64,000 bases of DNA from Fen-1231 sp035286465 (GTDB lineage Bacteria > Gemmatimonadota > Gemmatimonadetes > Gemmatimonadales > Gemmatimonadaceae), in assembly GCA_035286465.1 (NCBI GenBank), contig DATEDF010000023.1, positions 36,774 through 100,773 of the forward strand. Reading direction: 5' to 3'. How positions within the stretch are numbered: the first letter of the stretch is position 1; every line of letters begins with the position of its first letter. Shown here piece after piece: positions 42,115 through 50,181 of the stretch. The position numbers and the translations under genes were made by a program. A model generated the notes under the pieces. It was not told the origin of the DNA and searched no databases. It saw nothing but the letters and a program-made list of their open reading frames with translations.

Positions 42115-42435
42115 GTGAAGCGCTACGAAATCCGCTGGGCCGCGCTCGATCCCGTCCAGGTTGCAGAGATGGCCAAGAGCCGGCCGGTGGTCATCGTCAG
42201 TCTCGACGCCCTCAACGAGCGCCTTCGCACGGTCACTATCTGTCCCCTCACCAGTCAACTCCATCCCGCATGGCGAACCCGCCTGCCGGTTCGCCTGGGG
42301 CGCCGTCCTGCGGAGATCGCCGTGGACCAGATTCGCACCATCAGCAAGAAGCGACTCGGTCGGAGGGTGGGCGACCTCTCCGAACGCGAAGCCACGGCAC
42401 TGCGCCGACTCATCACGGAGATGTATGGGGAATAG
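42115..42435 (+). CDS. MazF/PemK-type endoribonuclease toxin
   Basis: 106 residues. The MazF fold is seen in YEIRWAALDPVQVAEMAKSRPVVIVSLDALNERLRTVTICPLTSQ, with the RPVVIVS strand and VTICPLTS strand in place, and EIAVDQIRTISKKRLGRRVGDLSEREATALRRLITEMYG at the end. The N-terminal RGDI(V/Y) box is changed to RYEIRWA. MazF toxins cut mRNA at short sequences and are held by MazE. The GTG was chosen because it follows the antitoxin stop by 7 bases; the upstream open frame is a shadow of the antitoxin gene. Confidence 0.85.
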   Translation: MKRYEIRWAALDPVQVAEMAKSRPVVIVSLDALNERLRTVTICPLTSQLHPAWRTRLPVRLGRRPAEIAVDQIRTISKKRLGRRVGDLSEREATALRRLITEMYGE

Positions 42436-42483
42436 CGGACGCGTCCGACGTGGTTCATCGAGAAGAGGGAGGGGCGCGCCGGC

Positions 42484-44412
42484 TCAGGGCAGCACTCTCA
42501 CCTCAAGCCGCGACGCCCGCCCCGGCGCGTGATACACTCGCATCGTCGCCTTCACGAAATCCTCGGGTTTCGCCTCGAAGATGTTCGGCACGAAGGTCTG
42601 CGGGTTCCGATCGGTGAGCGGAAACCACGAGCTCTGCACCTGCACCATGATCCGGTGCCCCTTCCGGAAGGTGTGATTGATGTCGGGCATCTCGAACCGG
42701 AGCGAGTCCGGCTGGTTCGGCACGAACGGCAATGGCCGCTCGAAGCTCCGGCGGAACTTCCCGCGGAACGGCTCGCCGCGCACCATCTGCTGGTAGCCGG
42801 CCACCTGGAACCCCGACGTGTCGCCCGGCCAGGCGGGCGCGTCGTCGGGCCAGACGTCAATCAGCTTCACGTCGAAGTCGCCGTCGGTGCCGCTCGTCGC
42901 GACGTGCAGCACGGGTGACACCGGCCCGACGATCGTGACGTCGCTCGTGAGGACGTCGGAGACGTAGGTGAGCACGTCCGCGCGCTTCGACGCGAAGCGC
43001 TGGTCGCCCACCATGTACTCGCGCGGCATTCCACTTGCGCTCGGATAGCCGACCACCGGCACGGGGTTCGCGGGATCGCTCACGTACTCGTCGTACGCGG
43101 CGCCTGCACCCTTCGGCGCCTCGAACGCGAGCTTGCTCCCCGGGTGGAGATAGAGCCCTTTTTTCACGAGGCCCGGCGGCGGCCACGCGTCGTACCGGTC
43201 CCACCTGTCCGCCCCGGTGCGGAAGATCAGCACCTTCGGGAGCTTCGGATCGGGTCCGCCGGCCAGATGGTGCAGGAAGAACGGGAACTCCACGGAATCC
43301 CGGAACCAGAGACCGCTCTTCGCTTCCCAGCGGAGCGTCGCGAGGCGGTCGCCGTCGCCGCCCGCCCATCCGCCGTGCGACCACGGGCCCATCGCGAGAT
43401 GATTCCCCGCGCGGCTCGGCCCCTGCTCGATCGCGCGGAAGGTGCCGAAGGGCCCGAAGAGATCTTCGGCGTCGTAGAATCCGCCGGTCTCGAGCATCGC
43501 CGGCGCAACGCGCCTGAGGTGCCGCCGGATGTCGCGCGCCTGCCAGAATGCGTCGTAGTTCGGGTGCTGCATCACGAGGTCCCAGAGCGGGGCCGTCTCG
43601 CGCGGAAGCCACTTGCGCGAACCGGAGCCGATCGGGCCCAGGCCGAGATAGAACTTGTACGCGTCGGTGCCGATCGAATCGGCGAGCCGGAGCGACGGGC
43701 GCGGGTCTGGCCCCAGCTCCGGATTGCGCGGCGTGCGCCCGAATCCCTGGTAGAAGGAGAAGTTCGCGCCGAGGTAGAACGCGCCGTTGTGAAAGAGGTC
43801 GTCGCCGAAATAAAGGTCCGTCATCGGCGACCCGGGCCGGCACGCCTTGAGCGCGGGGGGCGGGTCAATGCAGCTCGCCGTCGTGTAGAAGCCGGGGTAG
43901 CTCGTGCCGTAGATCCCGACGCGGCCGTTGTTGTGCGGCACGTTCTTCAGGAGCCAGTCTATCGTGTCGTACGTGTCGGTGGATTCGTCCACGTCCTTCG
44001 CGGTCTTCTTGTCCTTGTGCGGCGTCATCTCCGTGAAGTCGCCCTCGGAGTAGTACCGCCCGCGCGCGTCCTGGGCGACGAAGATCATTCCCGCGTCCAT
44101 GTACCTGGGCCCAAGCCCGAGCGACGCGCGGTAGCTCCCGTCCGGCGCGCCGATGCCGTAGGGCGTGCGCGTCATCAGGAACGGATGGCTCCGCGTCGTG
44201 TCGCGCGGCACATATATGGTTGTGAAGAGGCGCGCGCCGTCGCGCATCGGGATGCGCACTTCGAGCTTCTCGTAGCGGCGCTTCACGGCGTTGATCGCGG
44301 CCGTGTCGGGGCCGCCGCCGCGGCCGCGTTGGGCGGGGAGGAGGGAGGCGAGAGTCAGCAGGGCGGCAACGCCCAGCGAGATAGCTTCGGTCTTGCGCAC
44401 GAGAGTCCTCAC
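42484..44412 (-). CDS. Exported CocE/NonD (S15-type) hydrolase
   Basis: 642 residues. After a signal peptide (about 1-28) comes the alpha/beta hydrolase core: RIPMRDGARLFTTIYVPRD, FVAQDARGRYYSEG, RVGIYGTSYPGFYTTASC with the nucleophile Ser, and the later Asp (GGFYDAEDLFG) and His (GPWSHGGWAGG). The C-terminal jelly roll (about 440-642) has VTIVGPVSPVLHVATSGTDGDFDVKLIDVWPDD and ends RLEVRVLP. Such enzymes cleave acyl esters or act as X-Pro dipeptidyl-peptidases or acylases. The GTG at 44412 is preceded by CAGGA at a fitting distance; an in-frame GTG at 44400 is an alternative. Confidence 0.88.
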   Translation of the reverse strand: MRTLVRKTEAISLGVAALLTLASLLPAQRGRGGGPDTAAINAVKRRYEKLEVRIPMRDGARLFTTIYVPRDTTRSHPFLMTRTPYGIGAPDGSYRASLGLGPRYMDAGMIFVAQDARGRYYSEGDFTEMTPHKDKKTAKDVDESTDTYDTIDWLLKNVPHNNGRVGIYGTSYPGFYTTASCIDPPPALKACRPGSPMTDLYFGDDLFHNGAFYLGANFSFYQGFGRTPRNPELGPDPRPSLRLADSIGTDAYKFYLGLGPIGSGSRKWLPRETAPLWDLVMQHPNYDAFWQARDIRRHLRRVAPAMLETGGFYDAEDLFGPFGTFRAIEQGPSRAGNHLAMGPWSHGGWAGGDGDRLATLRWEAKSGLWFRDSVEFPFFLHHLAGGPDPKLPKVLIFRTGADRWDRYDAWPPPGLVKKGLYLHPGSKLAFEAPKGAGAAYDEYVSDPANPVPVVGYPSASGMPREYMVGDQRFASKRADVLTYVSDVLTSDVTIVGPVSPVLHVATSGTDGDFDVKLIDVWPDDAPAWPGDTSGFQVAGYQQMVRGEPFRGKFRRSFERPLPFVPNQPDSLRFEMPDINHTFRKGHRIMVQVQSSWFPLTDRNPQTFVPNIFEAKPEDFVKATMRVYHAPGRASRLEVRVLP

Positions 44413-44657
44413 GAGAAATCCTGTTTCGGAGCTGGAGCGACCGGTTGCCTGAATGTGGGCACTGCCGGCGGAGTGCGCTATCGGGCAGGCGGCCGCGCGC
44501 AATCGGGCGCCGGGCGCCGGGTGACGTCCGCCGGGCGCGGACCGGGGCGCGAGCAGGCACGGTTCTGCGGGGCGGCGGCGATGGTTCGAGGGAGGACCGG
44601 CGGGGGGCGGCATCGTTCGCCCTCGATCCTCACGGCGCTTCGGCGCGACCCGCGCGC
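44413..44657. other. Spacer between the hydrolase gene and the attC array
   Basis: 245 bases with no convincing gene. It should hold the hydrolase promoter (minus strand) and the left boundary of the cassette array. A leftover attI site would be expected here if an integrase gene was once present, but I cannot recognise one. Confidence 0.4.
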
Positions 44658-44833
44658 TTATGCTGCGGCCGCTCGCAGCATAACTCCAACTGCATGCGTG
44701 GCTGGATCTCGTCGAAGCGGTTGCCTTGGATGCACTTGCGCCGCATACTCGAATGCGGGCGCTGCGTGAAAAGCAGCGAGCGCTCGCAAGGATCGCTCCC
44801 GCGTCGCGGGATATCGTGACTGCATAATTGTAG
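44658..44833 (+). mobile_element. Geneless integron-type cassette (attC only)
   Basis: The unit starts TTATGC (44658-44663) and ends at the G of GTTGGGC (44833). Only 14 bases separate its start from the attC R'' box GCATAAC, which is the exact reverse complement of G plus TTATGC, as required when a cassette circularises. The base before TTATGC is C rather than G. It therefore looks like a cassette that carries an attC site and nothing else. Confidence 0.5.
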
Positions 44834-44839
44834 TTGGGC
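44678..44839 (+). repeat. attC recombination site 1
   Basis: R'' is GCATAAC (44678-44684) and R' is GTTGGGC (44833-44839), which fits GTTRRRY. AACTCCAACTGCATGC (44682-44697) is the imperfect complement of GCATAATTGTAGTT (44822-44835), with two extra bases on the left arm that could be extrahelical. Inner hairpins such as TCCCGCG/CGCGGGA fill the 162-base site. This is the layout of an integron attC site. Confidence 0.6.
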
Positions 44840-45363
44840 GGACGCGACCACCGCAGAAAAGTCGCTGGTGAACCTCTGTCGTGTCGGAGGGTGCCATGGA
44901 TGATTCGTTTCACATCAGAGTTCGCGCGGCGGCGGTAGCCGCTTGGTGGACGGTTTTCTTCGGGGCTGCATTTCTCACGCTCCAGTGGATTGCGTACCTC
45001 GGGGTTATGGCCACGCAGCCGAACTGGGTTGTGTCGTTCTGGGGACGTGGCGCGACTTGGGAGAGCATTCGCACTGTCTGGCTTCAGGCGCTGCTCGTCG
45101 CCAAGCTCACGCTATGGCCGCTCGCGCTTGCCGCTCTCTGGCTCACACTGTGGGCGAAGCAGTTACGAAAGGGCGGGCACGGCGCATAGGCAACAGCTCC
45201 ACCGTTCGGCCGTCGGTGAAGCGGCGACACTCGTACCCGCCGGCGGCTACCCCCGCTTAGCGCCGCCCAACCGCGGTTTGCTGCTGACAAACGCGGCCAA
45301 TGGTGGTAGCGTTCGCTGCGCGAACGCATTCTGTTGGAGCGTTTGCAGCAGAAACCGAAGTCG
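44834..45363 (+). mobile_element. Integron-type gene cassette with one membrane-protein gene
   Basis: The unit runs from TTGGGC (second base of R' of site 1) to the G of GTTATAC in site 2. Its attC R'' box is GCCCAAC, the exact complement of G plus its own first six bases TTGGGC, so a circular form would have matching core sites. It carries one gene in the same direction as the site, with a 62-base 5' leader and a Shine-Dalgarno sequence, as is normal for cassettes. No integrase gene is in the window, so this is an array without intI (CALIN-like). Confidence 0.7.
44896..45189 (+). CDS. Two-helix membrane protein carried on the cassette
   Basis: 97 residues with two hydrophobic segments (about 10-37 and 62-86) separated by a Trp-rich loop (TQPNWVVSFWGRGATWESIRTVW), and a basic tail. 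ATG 44896 is preceded by CGGAGG at 44885-44890; a GTG at 44881 is in frame but has no ribosome site. I recognise no family. Many cassette genes encode small unknown membrane proteins. Its third-position GC is lower than that of flanking genes, consistent with separate origin. Confidence 0.7.
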   Translation: MDDSFHIRVRAAAVAAWWTVFFGAAFLTLQWIAYLGVMATQPNWVVSFWGRGATWESIRTVWLQALLVAKLTLWPLALAALWLTLWAKQLRKGGHGA

Positions 45364-45369
45364 TTATAC
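45265..45369 (+). repeat. attC recombination site 2
   Basis: R'' is GCCCAAC (45265-45271) and R' is GTTATAC (45363-45369). Between them, 45275-45294 (starting GGTTTGCTGCTG) pairs with 45339-45356 (GCGTTTGCAGCAGAAACC) over 18 bp, with two unpaired bases (G45280 and A45287) on one arm only, like the extrahelical bases that fix strand choice. A terminal hairpin GCGTTCG/CGAACGC lies at 45309-45327. Almost the whole 105 bases can fold on itself. Confidence 0.75.
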
Positions 45370-45437
45370 CGACAGGCCTGGCGTGGAACAGGTGTTGCGT
45401 CATGCCCTGGAGGCCAGGGAGTACGCGGAGGGAGATC

Positions 45438-46430
45438 GTGAGATCGGGAATGGCGCTGGCGCACGACCGGAAGATGAAGGCCATCGTCCAGGATGGATAC
45501 GGCTCACCTGACGTTCTCGAGCTCCGCGCGATCGAAACGCCCGTCGTCGGCGACAACCAGGTGCTCGTCAGGGTCCGCGGGGCCTCGGTCAACGCCGCAG
45601 ACTGGCACCTCCTGCAACGGCTGCCGCACCTCGTCGGCCGGATGCTCGGCATGCCGAGGTCCCGTGTTCGGGGCGGGGACGTGGCCGGGCACGTGGAGGC
45701 CGTCGGCAAGAACGTGCGGCGATTCAGGCCCGGCGATGAGGTGTTCGGCGTGGGGATCGGGACCTTTGCCGAGTACGCGACCGCCTTCGAAGACCGCCTG
45801 GCGCCGAAGCCTCGCAATCTGACGTTCGAGCAGGCGGCGGCCATTCCCTGCGCAGGCTGCACTGCCCTGCAGGGCCTGCGCGACAAGGGGCAGGTCAAGG
45901 CGGGGCAGAGGGTCCTGATCTACGGGGCGGGGGGCGGCGTGGGCACGTTTGCCGTCCAGATCGCCAAGTCGCTCGGCGCCTTCGTCACCGCCGTGACCAG
46001 CACGAGGAACCTGGACCTCGTGCATTCGATCGGCGCTGATGAGGCCATTGACTACACCAGGGAGGATTTCACCAGGCGCGCTCAGCGCTACGACGTCCTG
46101 TTCGATATCGGTGCGGACCGCTCGTACATGGACTGCCAGCGCGTGCTGGCCCCGAACGGGAGACTCGTGCTCTGCGGCGCGCCCAGCGGGCTCTGGACAC
46201 CGCTCTGGCGTCTGCTCAAGGCGCAGCTGACGTCGCGCGCCGGGAGCCAACGACTGACGTTCCTGGCCAGGGTGAGGCACGGGGATCTGGTCGTGTTGAA
46301 GGAGCTCGTCGAAACCGGAAAGCTCTCCCCGGTGATCGATCGGGTGTATCCGTTGAGCGAAGTCCCTGACGCCCTCCGATACCTCGGAACACGCCAAGTT
46401 CGAGGCAAGGTCGTCATCAGCGTGACCTGA
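45438..46430 (+). CDS. Zinc-independent quinone oxidoreductase-like MDR dehydrogenase
   Basis: 330 residues. Typical MDR features are MKAIVQDGYGSPDVLELR (near 13), VRVRGASVNAADWHLLQ, GGDVAGHVEAVGKNVRRFRPGDEVFG and the NAD(P) motif YGAGGGVGTFAVQIAKSLGAFVTAV. Zinc ligands are absent, so it belongs to the quinone oxidoreductase/RTN4IP1-like branch, which reduces alpha,beta-unsaturated ketones or quinones with NADPH. GTG 45438 is preceded by GGAGG at 45427-45431 with a 6-base gap, which decides the start over ATG 45474. It begins 69 bases after attC site 2, so it could be a last cassette gene that has lost its own attC. Confidence 0.82.
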   Translation: MRSGMALAHDRKMKAIVQDGYGSPDVLELRAIETPVVGDNQVLVRVRGASVNAADWHLLQRLPHLVGRMLGMPRSRVRGGDVAGHVEAVGKNVRRFRPGDEVFGVGIGTFAEYATAFEDRLAPKPRNLTFEQAAAIPCAGCTALQGLRDKGQVKAGQRVLIYGAGGGVGTFAVQIAKSLGAFVTAVTSTRNLDLVHSIGADEAIDYTREDFTRRAQRYDVLFDIGADRSYMDCQRVLAPNGRLVLCGAPSGLWTPLWRLLKAQLTSRAGSQRLTFLARVRHGDLVVLKELVETGKLSPVIDRVYPLSEVPDALRYLGTRQVRGKVVISVT

Positions 46431-46474
46431 GCCAGGCCCTCGAGAAGCCGGCAGCGAGCGGGCGTCGTTCCGCG

Positions 46475-46948
46475 GTGAGCCGGGCGCTCGTAAAATTGGG
46501 GATGCGCAAACACGTGCTCCTCTACGGGCTCCTCGGGGGCGTCCTCATCGCCGGACTCCAGCTCATCGAGTACCGCTGGCTCGTGGTGGAGCACTCGGTA
46601 GAGATCTACGGCGGGCTCGTCGCCGCCGTGTTCGCGAGCGTGGGCATCTGGCTCGGCCACCGGCGCACGCGGCACACCGAGACCGTGGTGGTGCGCGAGG
46701 TCGAGGTGGCGGCCCCGGTCCACTTCGTGCGTGATCAGAACAAGCTCGAGTCCCTGGGCATCACGCCCCGCGAACTGGAGATTCTGGAGCTGATCGCCGA
46801 AGGGCTGAGCAACAAGGAGATCGCCGCGCGAGTGTACGTGAGCGAGAACACGGTCAAGACGCATTCGAGTCGGGTGTTCGACAAGCTCGGCGCGCGGCGG
46901 CGGACCCAGGCGGTGCAACTGGGAAAGGAACTTCGGTTGATCCCGTAG
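46475..46948 (+). CDS. Membrane-anchored LuxR-type regulator
   Basis: 157 residues. Two transmembrane helices (about 14-32 and 42-62) precede a linker and a complete LuxR/GerE HTH (about 92-152): LGITPRELEILELIAEGLSNKEIAARVYVSENTVKTHSSRVFDKLGARRRTQAVQLGKEL. No receiver domain is present, so activity must be set by the membrane part or by a partner. The gene precedes a DUF4199 membrane protein, a pairing I know from several Bacteroidota and Gemmatimonadota genomes. GTG start without a strong ribosome site. Confidence 0.85.
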   Translation: MSRALVKLGMRKHVLLYGLLGGVLIAGLQLIEYRWLVVEHSVEIYGGLVAAVFASVGIWLGHRRTRHTETVVVREVEVAAPVHFVRDQNKLESLGITPRELEILELIAEGLSNKEIAARVYVSENTVKTHSSRVFDKLGARRRTQAVQLGKELRLIP

Positions 46949-47104
46949 TCGGGGAGTTGTGTTGTCGCGAGGGCGGCACGGACCTCCCCGACCCGCAACT
47001 TTCGTGTGATTTCGTGCGGAATCGTCCAGAATCATCCGTTCGGGTGATGCGCGGGCAGGGGCCGGCCGGTAGAATCGGCCGACCTCAACCACCTCGGAGT
47101 TGCA

Positions 47105-47641
47105 ATGCGAAAGATCGTGCTGACCTTCGGGCTCATTGCGGGCGCCATCCTGTCGGCGATGATGCTCATCACCCTGCCATTCCAGGACCAGATCGGCTTC
47201 GACAAGGGCGCGATCATCGGCTACACGACGATGGTGCTCGCCTTCCTGATGGTGTTCTTCGGGGTCAGGTCGTACCGCGAGAATGTGGCGGGTGGAAGCG
47301 TGACGTTTGGCCGTGCGTTCAAGGTGGGCCTGATGATCACGGCCGTCGCCACCGTCTGCTACGTGGCCACCTGGCAACTGGTCTACTACAAGCTCGCTCC
47401 CGACTTCGTTGACAAGTACGCGGCGTACACCGTGGAGAAGGCGAAGAAGTCCGGTGCCACGGACGCGGAAATCGCTGCGCGCGTGAAGCAGATGGCGGAG
47501 TTCAAGGAGATGTACAGGAATCCGCTGGTGAACATCGCGCTCACCTCGCTCGAGCCCTTGCCGGTGGGAATCGTGTTCACACTCGTGACGGCCGGGGTGC
47601 TCAGCCGCAAGCGGCGGGGAGAGGGCGCGGCGGCCGGATAG
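47105..47641 (+). CDS. DUF4199-type membrane protein
   Basis: 178 residues with four helices: about 5-25, 38-58, 72-95 and 145-168. The segment FGVRSYRENVAGGSVTFGRAFKVGLMITAVATVCYVATWQLVYY is the DUF4199 hallmark. A charged soluble loop (about 100-140) lies between helices 3 and 4. The function is unknown. GGAG stands 5 bases before the ATG and a TAGAAT -10-like box lies at 47070-47075. It probably forms a module with the membrane LuxR upstream. Confidence 0.82.
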   Translation: MRKIVLTFGLIAGAILSAMMLITLPFQDQIGFDKGAIIGYTTMVLAFLMVFFGVRSYRENVAGGSVTFGRAFKVGLMITAVATVCYVATWQLVYYKLAPDFVDKYAAYTVEKAKKSGATDAEIAARVKQMAEFKEMYRNPLVNIALTSLEPLPVGIVFTLVTAGVLSRKRRGEGAAAG

Positions 47642-47766
47642 GTAGAGACGACCTCGGCCAGATGTTCACCATTTGCGACCGCCAGCCTGACCAGGCGTCG
47701 CGCCGACGCGGTTGATTGACGCGACCGACGTCGCCATCCGCGGGATCGAGGCGGCGCCGGGCCGCC

Positions 47767-48855
47767 TCAGCCCGTATCCTCCCCCACCCGCAACACCCGC
47801 GCGCCCCGAATCGCCTCGCCCGACCGGAGCCACGCCAGCGCCTCGTTGGCCTGCTCGAGCGGCACCTCGTTCGCCGTCGGCCGGATCCCCATCTCCGAGG
47901 CTGCGCTCAGGAAGTCCCGCACGTCGGCGCGCGTCACGTTCGCCACGCTCTTCACCTCACGCTCCATCCAGAGGTGTGACGGATACTCGAGGCGCAACAA
48001 CTCCTCTTGGTCGCGCTTCTCCTTTCGGATCGCGTTCACCACGAGCCGGCCACCGGGCGAGAGGCACCGTAACGCTTCGACCACCGGCTTCCACGCCGGC
48101 GTCGTGTCAATGATCGCCGCGAGCGGCGTGGGCGGGTCGTCCGCGGTGTCGCCCGTCCACGCGGCGCCGAGTTCGCGCGCGAAGACGCGCTCGTCCGCGC
48201 TCCGCGCGAACACGTACACGGGAGACTGCGGATACCGTCGCCGCGCGAGCTGCAGCACGAGATGCGCCGACGCGCCGAAGCCCGTGAGCCCGAGCGGTTC
48301 ACCATTCTCGAGCTTCGCGAGCCTCAACGCCCGCCAACCGATCGCGCCCGCGCAAAGGAGCGGCGCGGCCTCCGCATCCGTGAAGGCCGCGGGAATCGCG
48401 TGCGCGAACGCCGCGGGCACCGTGAGATACTCCGCATACCCGCCGTCCGCGTGGCACCCCGTGGCGCGGAAGTCCGGGCACAGGTTTTCCTCGCCCGCGC
48501 GGCACCAGCGGCACGCGCCGCACGCCGAGTGGATCCACGCGACGCCGACGCGGTCGCCCTCGCGGAACCCGGGCGCGGTGCCCGGAGCGGCGACGCGATC
48601 GCCCTCGCGGAATCTCGACGCCTGCGCGCCGAGCGAGGCCACGCGCCCCACCACCTGGTGCCCCGGAATCACGGGATACCGCGGCGCCGCCAGTCGCCCC
48701 TCGGCGAGATCGAGATCGGTGCGGCAGACGCCGCACACCGAGACGCGCACGAGCAGTTCTCCGGCGGCGGGCACGGGCGCCGGCACGTCCGCCGCCTCGA
48801 GCGGGTTCGCCCGCTCCACGAGCGGCGCGGCTCGGCGCAACACCATCGCGCGCAT
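47767..48855 (-). CDS. Zinc alcohol dehydrogenase with a 15-residue internal duplication
   Basis: 362 residues of the zinc MDR family. Catalytic zinc site: VCGVCRTDLDLAEG and GHQVVGRV. Structural zinc site: CGACRWCRAGEENLCPDF. The NAD(P) region has LGLTGFGASAHLVLQLARRR. It oxidises alcohols or reduces aldehydes. The block FREGDRVAAPGTAPG is followed directly by FREGDRVGVAWIHSA, where family members have only one FxxGDRV; at DNA level the repeat offset is 45 bases (48551 and 48596). The insertion lies near the substrate entrance, so activity may be altered. Confidence 0.85.
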   Translation of the reverse strand: MRAMVLRRAAPLVERANPLEAADVPAPVPAAGELLVRVSVCGVCRTDLDLAEGRLAAPRYPVIPGHQVVGRVASLGAQASRFREGDRVAAPGTAPGFREGDRVGVAWIHSACGACRWCRAGEENLCPDFRATGCHADGGYAEYLTVPAAFAHAIPAAFTDAEAAPLLCAGAIGWRALRLAKLENGEPLGLTGFGASAHLVLQLARRRYPQSPVYVFARSADERVFARELGAAWTGDTADDPPTPLAAIIDTTPAWKPVVEALRCLSPGGRLVVNAIRKEKRDQEELLRLEYPSHLWMEREVKSVANVTRADVRDFLSAASEMGIRPTANEVPLEQANEALAWLRSGEAIRGARVLRVGEDTG

Positions 48856-48886
48856 CAGGCGTCTCCGCTCGCTCGGCTTGGGGCCG

Positions 48887-50140
48887 TCAACTCGCCGGCT
48901 GAGGCACGCCCGCCTCGGCGCGCACGCGCGTGACGCGCCACGCGAGTACGAGCGCGCTCACCGTCAGGAGCGACGCGAGCAGGAAGGGCGCCCCCGGAAG
49001 GTGCCACGCGCGCTGCGGGCCGATGAATCGCGCGAACGTCTGCGTGAAGAGCGGCGGCGCGATCATTCCCGTGACCCCCGTGATGCTCGCGAGCGCGCCC
49101 TGCAACTGTCCCTGCTCCGACGGGCTCACGCGGTGCGACATCAGTCCCTGTGCCGCGGGGCCGTAGAACCCCATCAACGAACCGAACGGCACCGCGACGA
49201 GGCCCAGCACACCGCGGGGCGCGAGCCCCCAGATCAGGAGACTCACCGTGCCGAAGGCGAGCCCCGTGAGCAGCGCACGCCGCTCGCCGAGTTTCGCGAC
49301 CACCGGCTTCACCAGCGCGCCCTGCACGATCATCGTGCAGACGCCGACCAGCGCGAGCGTCAGCCCCACGGCACGCGCATTCCACCCGTAGCGGTACCCC
49401 GCGTACAGCACGAACACGCTGGGCATCACGTTGTGCGCGGTGAAGTAGATGAAATGAACGGCCGAGAGCCCGAACAACTCGCGGTGCGAGCGGAGCAGCA
49501 CGAGCGACCCCACGGGGTTCGCGCGCCGCCACGCGAACGCCTTGCGCTTCTCCGGCGGCAGCGACTCCGGCAGCACGAGCAGGCCGTACAGCGCGTTCAC
49601 GAGCGTCATGCCCGCCGCCGCCCAGAACGGCAGTCGCGGATCCACGGCGCCGAGCAGGCCGCCGAGCGCCGGGCCGAGCACGAACCCGAGCCCGAACGCG
49701 GCGCCGAGCAGCCCGAAGCCCGACGCCCGCTTTTCGTGCGTCGTGACGTCGGCGATGTACGCGCCGGCCGTGCTCCAGGTCGCGCCCGTGATCCCGGAGA
49801 TCACGCGCCCGAGGAAGAGCCAGCCCACGGTCGGCGCGAGCGCCATCACGATGTAGTCGAGCCCCAGCGCGAAGTTCGAGAGGAGGATCACCTTCCGTCG
49901 GCCGAAGCGGTCGGAGAGCACGCCGATGAACGGCGAGCAGACGAATGCCATCAGGGCGCCGGTGGTCGCGAAGACGCCGAAGAGGGACGCGGCGTGCGCC
50001 GTGTCGCCGTGGAGGAAGCTCTCGATGAGCTTCGGCAGCACGGGGATGATGATCCCCATCGCCACGACGTCGAGCACGACGGTGACGAAGATGAACGCGA
50101 GCGCGGCGGCGCGCGGCGCGGGGGGACCGTTCGGGCGCAT
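48887..50140 (-). CDS. MFS exporter of the TetA/TCR type
   Basis: 417 residues with twelve helices. The loop 2-3 motif GVLSDRFGRRKVILLSN and helix 1 FIFVTVVLDVVAMGIIIPVLPKLI are the signatures of TetA/TCR family exporters. SGITGATWSTAGAYIADVT and FGLLGAAFGLGFVLGPALGGLLG (motif C) mark a drug:H+ antiporter. The substrate is not predictable, and family members outside plasmids often do not give tetracycline resistance. It lies 31 bases upstream of the alcohol dehydrogenase gene and may share its mRNA. Confidence 0.85.
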   Translation of the reverse strand: MRPNGPPAPRAAALAFIFVTVVLDVVAMGIIIPVLPKLIESFLHGDTAHAASLFGVFATTGALMAFVCSPFIGVLSDRFGRRKVILLSNFALGLDYIVMALAPTVGWLFLGRVISGITGATWSTAGAYIADVTTHEKRASGFGLLGAAFGLGFVLGPALGGLLGAVDPRLPFWAAAGMTLVNALYGLLVLPESLPPEKRKAFAWRRANPVGSLVLLRSHRELFGLSAVHFIYFTAHNVMPSVFVLYAGYRYGWNARAVGLTLALVGVCTMIVQGALVKPVVAKLGERRALLTGLAFGTVSLLIWGLAPRGVLGLVAVPFGSLMGFYGPAAQGLMSHRVSPSEQGQLQGALASITGVTGMIAPPLFTQTFARFIGPQRAWHLPGAPFLLASLLTVSALVLAWRVTRVRAEAGVPQPAS

Positions 50141-50181
50141 CGTCGGAAGCTCGACAGCGGCGCGCGCGGCGGCAAGCGCCT

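Noticed and set aside
46431..47104. A third attC site after the oxidoreductase gene
   Set aside because: The expected GTATAAC R'' box and a palindromic arm pair were not found there.
48887..50140. A true tetracycline-resistance gene
   Set aside because: The TetA/TCR signatures are shared by many exporters; there is no TetR gene or mobile context beside it.
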